A stretch of DNA of 42,698 nucleotides from Streptomyces sp. MZ04 (GTDB lineage Bacteria > Actinomycetota > Actinomycetes > Streptomycetales > Streptomycetaceae), in assembly GCF_004684775.1 (NCBI RefSeq), contig NZ_SRIC01000041.1, forward strand, positions 1-42,698, in the 5' to 3' direction. The notes under the pieces were generated by a model. It saw nothing but the letters and a program-made list of their open reading frames with translations. It made no database searches and was not told the origin of the DNA. Below, one piece after another: positions 25,527 through 33,209 of the stretch. The translations under genes were made by a program, and so were the position numbers. Numbering within the stretch: the stretch's first letter is position 1; every line of letters starts with the position of its first letter.

Positions 25527-27617
25527 TCAACTCCCTTGCAGGCTCTGCCGCGCCTCTTCGCGCGGTGCTTCGAGGAGATACGGATCGGCGGTTCCGGTGC
25601 GCTTCATGCTGTGCCACTTCAGGCGGGTGCCGAGCAGCGCCGTGGCGACGGAGTGGATGACCACCAGGTACATCAACTGCCGGTAGACGAACTGCTGGAG
25701 CGGAAGCACCCACAGCACGCGCAGCCGTTCGCGGTCGAGCCGCAGCGCGTACGCGGCGGTGACCAACTGGACGGAGAGGAACCCGAACCAGACGAGCGCG
25801 GCTTCCACGGGGTCGCGGAACAGCGCCCCGAACAGGGCGAACATGTCCACGACCGGTGCGCACAGCGGAAGGACGATCTGGAACAGCGTGACGTACAGCA
25901 GCACGCGCCGTCCGAAGCGTCCGGCGGGGCCGACCTCCTTCACGGCGTGGCGGTGCTTCCACATCGACTGGAGGGTGCCGTAGCACCAGCGGTAGCGCTG
26001 GCGCCACAACTGGCGGACGGTGCTGGGCACTTCGGTCCAGGCGACCGCCGATTCCTCGTAGACGACGCGCCAGCCGGCCCGCCAGAGCGCCATCGTGAGG
26101 TCGGTGTCCTCGGCCAGGGTCTCGTCGCTGACGCCGCCGACGCCCATCAGCGCGTCCCTGCGGAAGGCGCCGATCGCCCCCGGCACCGTCGGCATGCACT
26201 CCAGGACCTCGAACATCCGCCGGTCGAGATTGAATCCGAGTACGTACTCCAGGTGCTGCCATTTGCCCATCAGGCTGCGCCTGTTGCCGACCTTGGTGTT
26301 GCCGCTGACCGCGCCGACCGCCGGGTGGGCGAGCGGCTGGACGAGCCGGGCAAGGGCCTCGGGTTCGAAGATGGTGTCCGCGTCGACCATCACGACGATG
26401 TCGTGCCGGGCGTGTGCGAGGCCGGTGTTGAGGGCGCTGGGCTTGCCGCCGTTGGGCTTGCGGATCACCGTCACCCGTGGGTCGTCGATCTCCTCGGCGA
26501 TGTCGGCGGTGGCGTCGGTCGAGCCGTCGTCGATCACGATGATCTGCAGGTGCGGGTGGGTGGAGGCGAGCAGCGAGTACACGGTGGAGGCGATACCGGC
26601 CTCCTCGTTGTACGCCGGTACCAGGACCGTCACCGGGTCCCGCACCTCGCGCAGCCTTGGCGCGCCGGGCCGGTACCGGCGCAGCCTGCGCACGTGGATC
26701 CGGGCGAACACCGCGAACAGCAGCATCCGCAGGACACCGAGCACGCCGGTGAGGGTCAGCGTCCACACCATCACGGTGAGGAAGGCGTGCCCGAGCCGCT
26801 GCGACCAGATCAGGCCGTCGCCCTTGATCTCCTGGGCGACCGGTACCTCGTGGACGAAGGAGGGACGGCCGAGGCCGCCGCTGACGGTGGTGAACCACTT
26901 CACGCTGCGGTCCCGCAGCAGGTCCTCGGCCTCGTGGTAGCCGAGGTCGGTCTGGCTGTGCTGCGACACGAGTCCCCGCCACGGCTTGCGGTCCTTGTGG
27001 TCCGACGCGACCACCAGGTATCCCTGCTCCGCCGCGCGCTTCGCGGCAGGCCACTGCGGGCCGCAGAGCGTGTCCGCCGCCGTGGTGTGCGGCAGCCTCA
27101 GCAGGCTGGTGCTGATCCCGGCCGCGCCCGCGAGCGCGCTCTGGGTGAGCGACAGTTCGAGGCGTGCGCGCAGCGGCGACGCGACGCCGAGGTCGCCGCC
27201 GCTGTAGGTGTACGAGCCGATCTCGTGGCCCTCGTACAGGATCCGCCGCATCAGCTTCGGATGCCGGGCCGCGTCCTTCCCGTACACGAAGAAGGTCGCC
27301 CGCGCGTGGTGCCTGCGCAGCAGGTCGAGCAGGCGCGGCGTCCACACCGGGTCGGGCCCGCCGTCGAAGGTGAGCGCGACGGTCCGGGGCGGCATGGCCG
27401 CGGTGGTGACCCCCTTCGGGCCGAACCGCAGCAGCGGCTTGCCGTCGTCCGCCTCGCGCGGGATCGGCCGGGTGCACGGCGGCTTGGTGCGCGCGGCGTC
27501 GACCTGGTGGGTCGTCCAGCCCTCGAAGAGGAGGGTGACGGCGACCACCAGGAGGACAAGGAGGAGGACGAGCCAGTGTCCGCGCGGCGGGCGGCGGACA
27601 GCGGAACGCCGGGTCAC
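25527..27617 (-). CDS. NodB-like pseudo-deacetylase / GT2 polysaccharide synthase fusion
   Basis: A 696-residue membrane protein. TM1 is residues 14-33. A NodB-fold domain spans about 76-265, a second membrane region 276-306, a family 2 glycosyltransferase about 328-550, and further membrane helices follow. The GT part is complete: VPAYNEE, VIDDGSTD, VDADT (412-414), AEDTD and QRYRW (540-544) of processive synthases. The deacetylase part lost its metal site: TFDGGP (83-88) for TFDDGP, and Tyr136/Gly140 where HxxxH ligands belong. The domain order resembles Streptomyces MatB, linked to PNAG-like extracellular glycan and mycelial clumping. GTG 27617 overlaps the upstream stop (GTGA). Confidence 0.88.
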   Translation of the reverse strand: MTRRSAVRRPPRGHWLVLLLVLLVVAVTLLFEGWTTHQVDAARTKPPCTRPIPREADDGKPLLRFGPKGVTTAAMPPRTVALTFDGGPDPVWTPRLLDLLRRHHARATFFVYGKDAARHPKLMRRILYEGHEIGSYTYSGGDLGVASPLRARLELSLTQSALAGAAGISTSLLRLPHTTAADTLCGPQWPAAKRAAEQGYLVVASDHKDRKPWRGLVSQHSQTDLGYHEAEDLLRDRSVKWFTTVSGGLGRPSFVHEVPVAQEIKGDGLIWSQRLGHAFLTVMVWTLTLTGVLGVLRMLLFAVFARIHVRRLRRYRPGAPRLREVRDPVTVLVPAYNEEAGIASTVYSLLASTHPHLQIIVIDDGSTDATADIAEEIDDPRVTVIRKPNGGKPSALNTGLAHARHDIVVMVDADTIFEPEALARLVQPLAHPAVGAVSGNTKVGNRRSLMGKWQHLEYVLGFNLDRRMFEVLECMPTVPGAIGAFRRDALMGVGGVSDETLAEDTDLTMALWRAGWRVVYEESAVAWTEVPSTVRQLWRQRYRWCYGTLQSMWKHRHAVKEVGPAGRFGRRVLLYVTLFQIVLPLCAPVVDMFALFGALFRDPVEAALVWFGFLSVQLVTAAYALRLDRERLRVLWVLPLQQFVYRQLMYLVVIHSVATALLGTRLKWHSMKRTGTADPYLLEAPREEARQSLQGS

Positions 27618-27892
27618 TGCTTGAGGCCTCCGGCCGGCGGGGCGGATCTGCCGGTGTCCTGGCCGGACGGCACCGGTCCGTTCGTGCTCGGCGGCTGTGT
27701 GCCGACGGGCTGCCAGAGGCCGCCGATCAGCGTGCCGAAGAGCAGCAGATACCCGAGGCAGGCGCAGACCACGGCCAGCGCCATGCCTTGCAGGGTCCGC
27801 CTGCGCCAGCCCGACTGGTCGATGAAGACGGGGAGTTGGGGCGCGGGGCCACCGCGCGGACGCCGCCCCGTCGGGGGCATGCGCCGCGTCAT
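27614..27892 (-). CDS. Small single-pass membrane protein
   Basis: A 92-residue protein. The basic N-terminus (MTRRMPPTGRRPRGGP...) precedes one strong membrane helix, LQGMALAVVCACLGYLLLF, and a short Pro/Gly-rich exterior tail ending PPAGGLKQ. There is no domain match. Its stop overlaps the start of the GT2 fusion (GTGA), so the two are translationally coupled, and it is probably an accessory subunit of the synthase. Similar small partners accompany other GT2 exopolysaccharide synthases. ATG 27892 is the first plausible start; the frame is open further upstream without membrane or family features. Confidence 0.65.
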   Translation of the reverse strand: MTRRMPPTGRRPRGGPAPQLPVFIDQSGWRRRTLQGMALAVVCACLGYLLLFGTLIGGLWQPVGTQPPSTNGPVPSGQDTGRSAPPAGGLKQ

Positions 27893-28291
27893 GTCCCGCC
27901 CTGCCTGCTCGGCGTGCTCCGCCCTGCGGGCAGGGGGTACGGGCGACGAGCGCCCGTCGTGGGGTGTGCTGGCTATGTGGGGGATGCCCTGCACTGGTGC
28001 TCCTGATCTGCGGCCGCGCACGCGCGACTCTTTGTATGTGGGGGGTGCGGACCGGGGCCCGCGGTACTGCTCGTGAGACGCCAGAAGCCGCATCCCGGTG
28101 CCCTGCGCGCACGGAGGGTTTCCGTACGCGCGCATGCTCTGCGCCCTTCCCGGGTGGGGCCGGGAAAGCCGCGTACGCATGGGCCCTCACAAGGGCCGGG
28201 AGGCCAGGGGGCGGCCGTCAGCCGTCACGCGGCCACCGACCCTACTAGGACGGGCGGTGTCGGGCATCCCCGGACAGCTCGACTCCCCGGC
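27893..28291. other. Intergenic region with two hairpins
   Basis: No gene is supported. TTCCCGG (28147-28153) pairs with CCGGGAA (28160-28166), and GGCCCT (28182-28187) with AGGGCC (28192-28197). Both lie 95-145 bases beyond the stop of the minus-strand pentapeptide gene and could end its transcript. The rest should hold the promoter of the glycan synthase operon. Confidence 0.45.
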
Positions 28292-30373
28292 TCAGCTGCC
28301 CCTCTTGACCCTGCCGCGGACGGCGAGCGCGGCGAAGCCGAGGAGCACCGGCTCCGTGAACCGGGACGCCATCTCGATGTACCCGCCTGCCGTCGTCAGA
28401 TCCTGGCCGCTGGAGCGGAACACCACTGAGTTCAGGGTGGCGTCGAGGGCCTGCTCGAAGCGATGCGTGGTGAAGCGGGCGCCGGTCGGGTTCTTCGGAT
28501 CGGGCTTGTCGAGCACGGTCGTCCACTCGCCGTCGACCTTCTCCCGCGCGATCTCCTGGCGCGGGGACTCGTCGGGCAGGCCGAAGCCCATCATGAGGAC
28601 GACGGTGGTGGCCATGGCGACGGTGAGCCAGCCGATGGCGCGGGCCGCCCGGAGGCCGTAGCCGGAGAGTGTCCAGTAGGCGGTGAGCAGGGCGCGCTCG
28701 GAGCGGGGGATGTCGTCGGCGTGGCGGCGCATCTCCATCTCGCCGTAGTAGAAGTCGGCGGCTCCGGGCTCGTGCTTTCCGTCCTCGAACGCCTTCCTCA
28801 ACTGCCGGTACACCGGTGCCAATGCGACGGGCTCGAGCACGTCCACGCCCTCGGGCGCGGGCGACCAGCCGTCGGCGGCGATACCGCGGGAGGCGCGCCA
28901 GTGCTGTTCCTCGGCCAGAATCCGGCGCGGCGTCCAGCGCACGGGCAGCCGTCCGCGCCAACGGACCCCGGCGGGCGGGCGGCACAGGGTGTAGCGGCCT
29001 TCCAGCCGGAGCTGATCGAGGTGGAAGGCTCCCGCGAATCGGCACAGGGTGAGGTCGACGTCGGAGAGGGACAGCATGGCGCAGTCGACCCCGCGAAGGG
29101 ATGTGACGCTGAGCCCCGACCGACTCCAGGTCAGCCCGGACCCGTCGACGACTAGGGGGGCGCTGAAGTCGAAGGGAGCGGGGTGTGCGGTGACGGCGAT
29201 GGGGAGGGTCAGGACGGCGTCGGTGAGGTCGAGGACGGCGTGGCGGAGGCGCAGGGTCGCGGTGGATCCCCATTGGGTGCGTACGCATCGGACGTGAGCG
29301 GCGGCGGCTTCGACGGTCACCGGTCCGGCGAACACGGCCCGGGACAGGCTCAGCGTTCCCTGGCAGGCAAGAGGCCCCAGTGACTGGGCGTCCTGGAAGG
29401 TCGCCCGATGGAACGAGGCGTTCCCGGTGAAGATCGCGCTGTCGAACTCGGCGGTCCCGGTGAACCTCGTCCCCTCGAATACGGCATCCGCGAAGGCCAC
29501 CCGCTCGAAATCGACGTCGGTGGCGAAGGTCACCCTGTCGAACCAGGCGAGCCCGGTGAACTTCGCCCACCTGAACCGGGCATCCGCGGTGAAGACCGCC
29601 TCGCTGAATCTGGCGTCCCCGGCGAAGTCCGCCCCGAACAAGGCGTCCCCGAAGAAGGTCACTCCGTCGAACCGGGCGTCGTCGGCGAAGGTCGCCCGGA
29701 AGAAATCCGCCTCCATGGTGAAGGTCGCCCCGTCGAACACCGCGGTCTTGGCGAAGGCCGCTCCCTTGAACCGGGCGTCACCGGTGAAGGTCGCGGCGTT
29801 GAACCGGGCGTCCTCGGTGAAGGTCGCCCTGCTGAACCGGGCGGATCCGGCGAAGGCCGTCCCGTTGAAGCGGGCGTCCTGGGTGAAGGTCGCGTCGTCG
29901 AACCAGGCGTCCGCGGCGAAGTCCGCCCTGCCGAACCAGGCTTCCTGCGCGAAGGTCGCCCCGTTGAACCGGGCATCCTGAGCGAAGTTCGCCCCGCCGA
30001 ACCGTGCGTACCTGGCGAAGATCGCCCCCTTGAATCTGGCGCGCCCGGTGAAGGTCACCCTGTTGAACCAGGCGTCACCGGTGAACGTCGCCTCGTCGAA
30101 CCGTGCGTCCCCGAGCCGGGCGGCATCGGTCCCCGGATCACGCAAGGCCGCGAGCAGGCCATGCAGCACAGCCCTGTCGAAGGTCGTCCCCCGGTGGTCG
30201 ACATCGGCGCCCGCCCGCAGCCCGGCGAAGTAGCCGGCGCGATCCGTGGGTTCGAGGTGGGCGAGACATGCCGCGTGTCCAGGTACGTGGATGCCACGGC
30301 AGCCCACGTCGTCGGTGTCGGGGTCGGCTCCACGTCCGCAGTGCGGCCAGTCCGGCGGTGTCGACAGGGTCAT
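28292..30373 (-). CDS. Pentapeptide-repeat membrane protein
   Basis: A 693-residue protein. Residues 10-40 hold a Cys/His cluster (HCGRG, GCRG, PGHAACLAHL) that may bind zinc. From about 89 to 330 come about 22 ten-to-eleven-residue units of the form D-A-R-F-x-x-A-T-F-x, each two pentapeptides, predicting a quadrilateral beta-helix of about 11 coils. A more degenerate helix follows to about 450. The C-terminal third has RQLRKAFEDGKHEPGAADFYYGEMEMRR-type helical sequence and two membrane helices (GWLTVAMATTVVLMMGFGLP and near EPVLLGFAALAVR). The arrangement resembles channel- or sensor-like Streptomyces pentapeptide proteins of unknown function. No signal peptide is seen, so the repeats face the cytoplasm. 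Confidence 0.85.
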   Translation of the reverse strand: MTLSTPPDWPHCGRGADPDTDDVGCRGIHVPGHAACLAHLEPTDRAGYFAGLRAGADVDHRGTTFDRAVLHGLLAALRDPGTDAARLGDARFDEATFTGDAWFNRVTFTGRARFKGAIFARYARFGGANFAQDARFNGATFAQEAWFGRADFAADAWFDDATFTQDARFNGTAFAGSARFSRATFTEDARFNAATFTGDARFKGAAFAKTAVFDGATFTMEADFFRATFADDARFDGVTFFGDALFGADFAGDARFSEAVFTADARFRWAKFTGLAWFDRVTFATDVDFERVAFADAVFEGTRFTGTAEFDSAIFTGNASFHRATFQDAQSLGPLACQGTLSLSRAVFAGPVTVEAAAAHVRCVRTQWGSTATLRLRHAVLDLTDAVLTLPIAVTAHPAPFDFSAPLVVDGSGLTWSRSGLSVTSLRGVDCAMLSLSDVDLTLCRFAGAFHLDQLRLEGRYTLCRPPAGVRWRGRLPVRWTPRRILAEEQHWRASRGIAADGWSPAPEGVDVLEPVALAPVYRQLRKAFEDGKHEPGAADFYYGEMEMRRHADDIPRSERALLTAYWTLSGYGLRAARAIGWLTVAMATTVVLMMGFGLPDESPRQEIAREKVDGEWTTVLDKPDPKNPTGARFTTHRFEQALDATLNSVVFRSSGQDLTTAGGYIEMASRFTEPVLLGFAALAVRGRVKRGS

Positions 30374-30519
30374 GAGCCGATCACATCACGCGGCTGATGG
30401 CCTCATCGGGGGAACCAACACACGTGCGGATGGGGCGAGTTGCGGCATCCTGCCGATGGGCACCACCGCTCACGACGGGGCCCTTCGACGTACTCCGCGC
30501 CAATCGGCCGCCTGCCCGT

Positions 30520-30961
30520 CCGCTGCCGGGAGTTGGACCTGCTCGAGGACGACTACGCACGGCACCTGGGTCACGGCGGCGCCGTGCCGCGGCCGCTGGT
30601 CGCCGACGACCGCGACGGCACGGTCGTGCACGTCACCTCGCTCACCAAACCCGCCGCACCGAGCCTGCGGATCGGCGCCCTTGTCGCCCGCGGACCGGTG
30701 ATGGAGCGCATGCGGGCGGTGCGCCTGGTCGACGACTTCTTCGTCACGCGCCCGCTCCAGGCGGCCGCGCTCGAAGTGCTCAGCTCCCCGTCCTGGGACC
30801 GGCACGTGCGCTCGCTCGGTACGGCGCTGCGGGAGCGGTGCGCCGTGCTGGCCGCCGCGATCGCCGATCACGCGGAGCTGACCGAGGGGGCGCGTCGGCT
30901 GGGGGCCGCGGTTGCCGACCAAGAAGATCAGCCCGGTCGACCAAGGAAACCAGCGCGGTGA
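30520..30961 (+). pseudogene. MocR/PdxR-type aminotransferase domain, fragment
   Basis: The frame reads LDLLEDDYARHLGHGG, PRPLVADDRDGTVVHVTSLT, KPAAPSLRIGALVARGPVM, DDFFVTRPLQAAALEVL and RHVRSLGTALRERCAVLAAA. This is the central part of the fold type I aminotransferase domain of GntR/MocR regulators, including the PLP lysine in SLTK. Both the N-terminal winged helix and cofactor half, and the C-terminal end (usually containing PxGGxHLW), are missing. There is no start codon in context, and the end runs into imperfect tandem repeats. It is a remnant. Confidence 0.75.
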
Positions 30962-30981
30962 CCAAGAAAATCAGCCCGGTT
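30917..30981 (+). repeat. Three imperfect 21-22-bp tandem units
   Basis: Units beginning GACCAAG start at 30917, 30939 and 30960. The first and third are nearly identical (GACCAAGAA[G/A]ATCAGCCC then GGT); the second differs at several positions. They end the MocR remnant and supply its stop codon. Confidence 0.75.
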
Positions 30982-31661
30982 GAATTGGTAATCAATTGGC
31001 GTGGCCAGAATTTCACCCACCCAGAATGAGACCCTCCCCCTCCCGGAAATACGTTGAACTCGACAGTCACATGACAATGGCAAGAATCAATCGCCATCGA
31101 GCCGCTCCGTCCGCCGAATCGAAGCGTCACCCCTTGCCCGCCCTGGGGAACGTATCCCGCGCCTCCGGATCACGGCGTTCGGCCACCTGTCTCAAAATGG
31201 AGTACGTCCCATGACATGTGGGGTACCTGTGAACACAGTTGTGGCCAAGAGCAATTGAGAGGCCGTCAGTTGGCATACACACTTTTCGGACAGACCATTG
31301 AAAGAGTCACCGATCCGAAACATATGGCTCTACGGTTGCTCCTCGTGGGGGGAATCACGAGGGGCATGAGGGGGGAGAAGCCGAACGTGCGGGAGTGGCG
31401 TGAGAACCGGGGGGTCCGCGCCGCTCTGTAACACCAAAGGCTGTTCCTTCGAGGGGGAGTTCTGTGCGGTCACCGCTGAACGCGGGCTGCCGGAACGGAT
31501 GTTGCTGCCCGGCTTGACCAGCCGAGGCCGTCACATCGGCACCGCATCGGCATCGAAGTCCTTCTGCCCATCGGCATGCTCGAAAACTCTGGAATCTGCG
31601 CAGGTTGCATGCGCCCCACGATCATGTCGGGCACCACAGGGACTTTTTGAAGGGGACCCTC
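30982..31661 (+). promoter_or_regulatory. Dyad-rich leader region upstream of the decarboxylase/PixA-type operon
   Basis: 680 bases without a supported large gene and visibly richer in A and T than its surroundings. It holds several inverted repeats: AATTG-GTAAT-CAATT (30983-30997), CATG-A-CATG (31210-31218), CTGTG-AA-CACAG (31227-31238), TTTCGGA/TCCGAAA (31284-31290 with 31314-31320) and CCTCGTG/CACGAGG (31341-31347 with 31356-31362). CATCGGCA occurs three times around 31533-31577. The promoter and operators of the downstream operon should lie here; no -35/-10 pair is clear enough to name. Confidence 0.5.
31464..31517 (+). CDS. Possible Cys-rich leader peptide (17 residues)
   Basis: GTG 31464 is preceded by GAGGGGGAG at ideal spacing and encodes VRSPLNAGCRNGCCCPA, then TGA. 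Four of 17 residues are Cys, three of them consecutive. It lies 144 bases before the decarboxylase start. Short upstream ORFs with Cys runs are known in actinobacteria as cysteine-responsive leaders, so a regulatory role is possible. With so short an ORF, chance is a serious alternative, and no strong attenuator hairpin follows. Confidence 0.3.
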   Translation: MRSPLNAGCRNGCCCPA

Positions 31662-33200
31662 GTGACGGAATCTCGGCCGAACAATCCCGCTTCCGACGGG
31701 AGCGGATTACTGCTCGACGCGTTTGACGCCCAGCTGTTCCGGGAGTCTTCCGAAACCGCCCTTGCGAAGCTGGAGAAACACCTTTCCGATCTCTCGATCA
31801 GGGGCCTCGAACTGACGGATCCGGCGCTGCTCTCGGAGGCTGCGCGGGGCCTGATGACGACGGAACGCGAGAGTGTCGCGGCGTTCGACGAGGAGAAGCT
31901 GGCAGGGATCATCGACCTGTACATCAGGACCGGCATCCAGGTGCACTCGCCCGGATACATGGGCCGGCAGTTCTCCGGCGTCGTACCGCTCGCCGGCGTC
32001 ATCGACTTCGTGAGCTCGGTGATCAACCAGCCCGCCTCGTTCTACGAAGCGGCCCAACTGCCCAACGTGGTCGAGCGGATCATGGCCGACGAGCTGAACC
32101 GGTTCATCGGCTGGGACCCGGCTCGCTTCGCCATGGTGACCACGTCAGGGGGGTCGCTGGCCAACCTCACCGCGCTGCTCGCGGCCCGCAACCAGAAGCT
32201 GCCCGGATTCTGGGCGCACGGCGGCTCCGCCGTGCGGGGACAGCCGCGGCCCGCCATCGCGGTGGGCGCCGACGTGCACTACAGCGTCGCGCGGGCGGCC
32301 GGCGTGATGGGCATCGGCGAGGCACAGCTCGTGCGCCTTCCGCTGAATCCGCAGGGGCAGATCTCGGTGGCCGACGCACGCCCGGCCCTGGCGGCGGCCG
32401 AGCGGCAGAACCTGAAGGTGTTCTGCCTGGTCGCGTCGGCCGGCAGTACGTCGGTGGGGGCCTTCGACCCGATCGACGAACTGGCGGAAGTGGCCAGGGA
32501 ATTCAATCTCTGGCTGCATGTCGACGGGGCGCACGGCGCGAGCCTTCTGGTGTCGGACACGCTCCGCGAAAAACTGCGGGGAATCGATCAGGCGGATTCC
32601 CTGACCTGGGACGCGCACAAAATGATGTTCGTGCCCGCGCCCTGCACGATGCTCTTCTACCGGGACAAGGAGACAAGCCGCAACGCGTTCCGGCAGAAGG
32701 CCAGTTATGTGTTCGACGAGGAGCCGGACATATACACGGCGTACGACAGCGGCGGAAAGAACTTCGAGTGCACGAAGCGTCCGATGATCATGACCTTGTG
32801 GACGCTGTGGGCCATGTACGGACCGGCACTTTTCGCGGAGAAGATCGATTATCTCTGCCGGTTGACGGAGGAGGCCCACGGAACCCTGCGGGCCGATCCC
32901 GACTTCCAGACGCTGCACCGGCCCGAGGCGAACATCCTGTGCTTCCGGTATCACCCGGCAGGAATCAAGAAGGAGGATGTGCACCGCCTTCAGATCGCCA
33001 TCCGAAATCGCGTCAAACTCCGGGGAAACTTCTTCATCTCCAAGGTGAACATCGATGGGGTGGCCGCACTGCGCGTGGTCATGATGAACCATCAGGTCAC
33101 CGACGGGCACTTCCGGATGCTGATCTCCGAGATCAGGGCTACGGGACAGGAACTTCTCGCGGAACTTCTCAACAGCGAACCGGGAACAGAAACAGCTTAG
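31662..33200 (+). CDS. Group II PLP-dependent decarboxylase (diaminobutyrate/aromatic amino acid type)
   Basis: A 512-residue fold type I enzyme of the DOPA/glutamate/2,4-diaminobutyrate decarboxylase family. Visible features are HSPGYMGRQFSGVVP near 100, TTSGGSLANLTALLAARN (PLP phosphate loop), VASAGSTSVGAFDPID, LHVDGAHGASLL (Asp that pairs with the PLP pyridine N) and WDAHKMMF with the Schiff-base Lys320. It should remove the alpha-carboxyl of an amino acid to give an amine; the substrate cannot be told from sequence alone. GTG 31662 follows GAAGGGGA. It is the first gene of a co-directional block with 9 bases to the adenylating enzyme, so its product may be that enzyme's substrate. Confidence 0.88.
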   Translation: MTESRPNNPASDGSGLLLDAFDAQLFRESSETALAKLEKHLSDLSIRGLELTDPALLSEAARGLMTTERESVAAFDEEKLAGIIDLYIRTGIQVHSPGYMGRQFSGVVPLAGVIDFVSSVINQPASFYEAAQLPNVVERIMADELNRFIGWDPARFAMVTTSGGSLANLTALLAARNQKLPGFWAHGGSAVRGQPRPAIAVGADVHYSVARAAGVMGIGEAQLVRLPLNPQGQISVADARPALAAAERQNLKVFCLVASAGSTSVGAFDPIDELAEVAREFNLWLHVDGAHGASLLVSDTLREKLRGIDQADSLTWDAHKMMFVPAPCTMLFYRDKETSRNAFRQKASYVFDEEPDIYTAYDSGGKNFECTKRPMIMTLWTLWAMYGPALFAEKIDYLCRLTEEAHGTLRADPDFQTLHRPEANILCFRYHPAGIKKEDVHRLQIAIRNRVKLRGNFFISKVNIDGVAALRVVMMNHQVTDGHFRMLISEIRATGQELLAELLNSEPGTETA

Positions 33201-33209
33201 AGGGGATGG

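Noticed and set aside
24448..27477. Continuous 1009-residue frame joining the LCP gene and the synthase region
   Set aside because: Only the last 358 residues are protein-like; the rest is a shadow of the synthase fusion in another frame, which has its own stop at 25527.
31216..31431. 71-residue ORF in the operon leader
   Set aside because: It overlaps three inverted repeats, has poor codon bias and no good ribosome site; the region looks regulatory.
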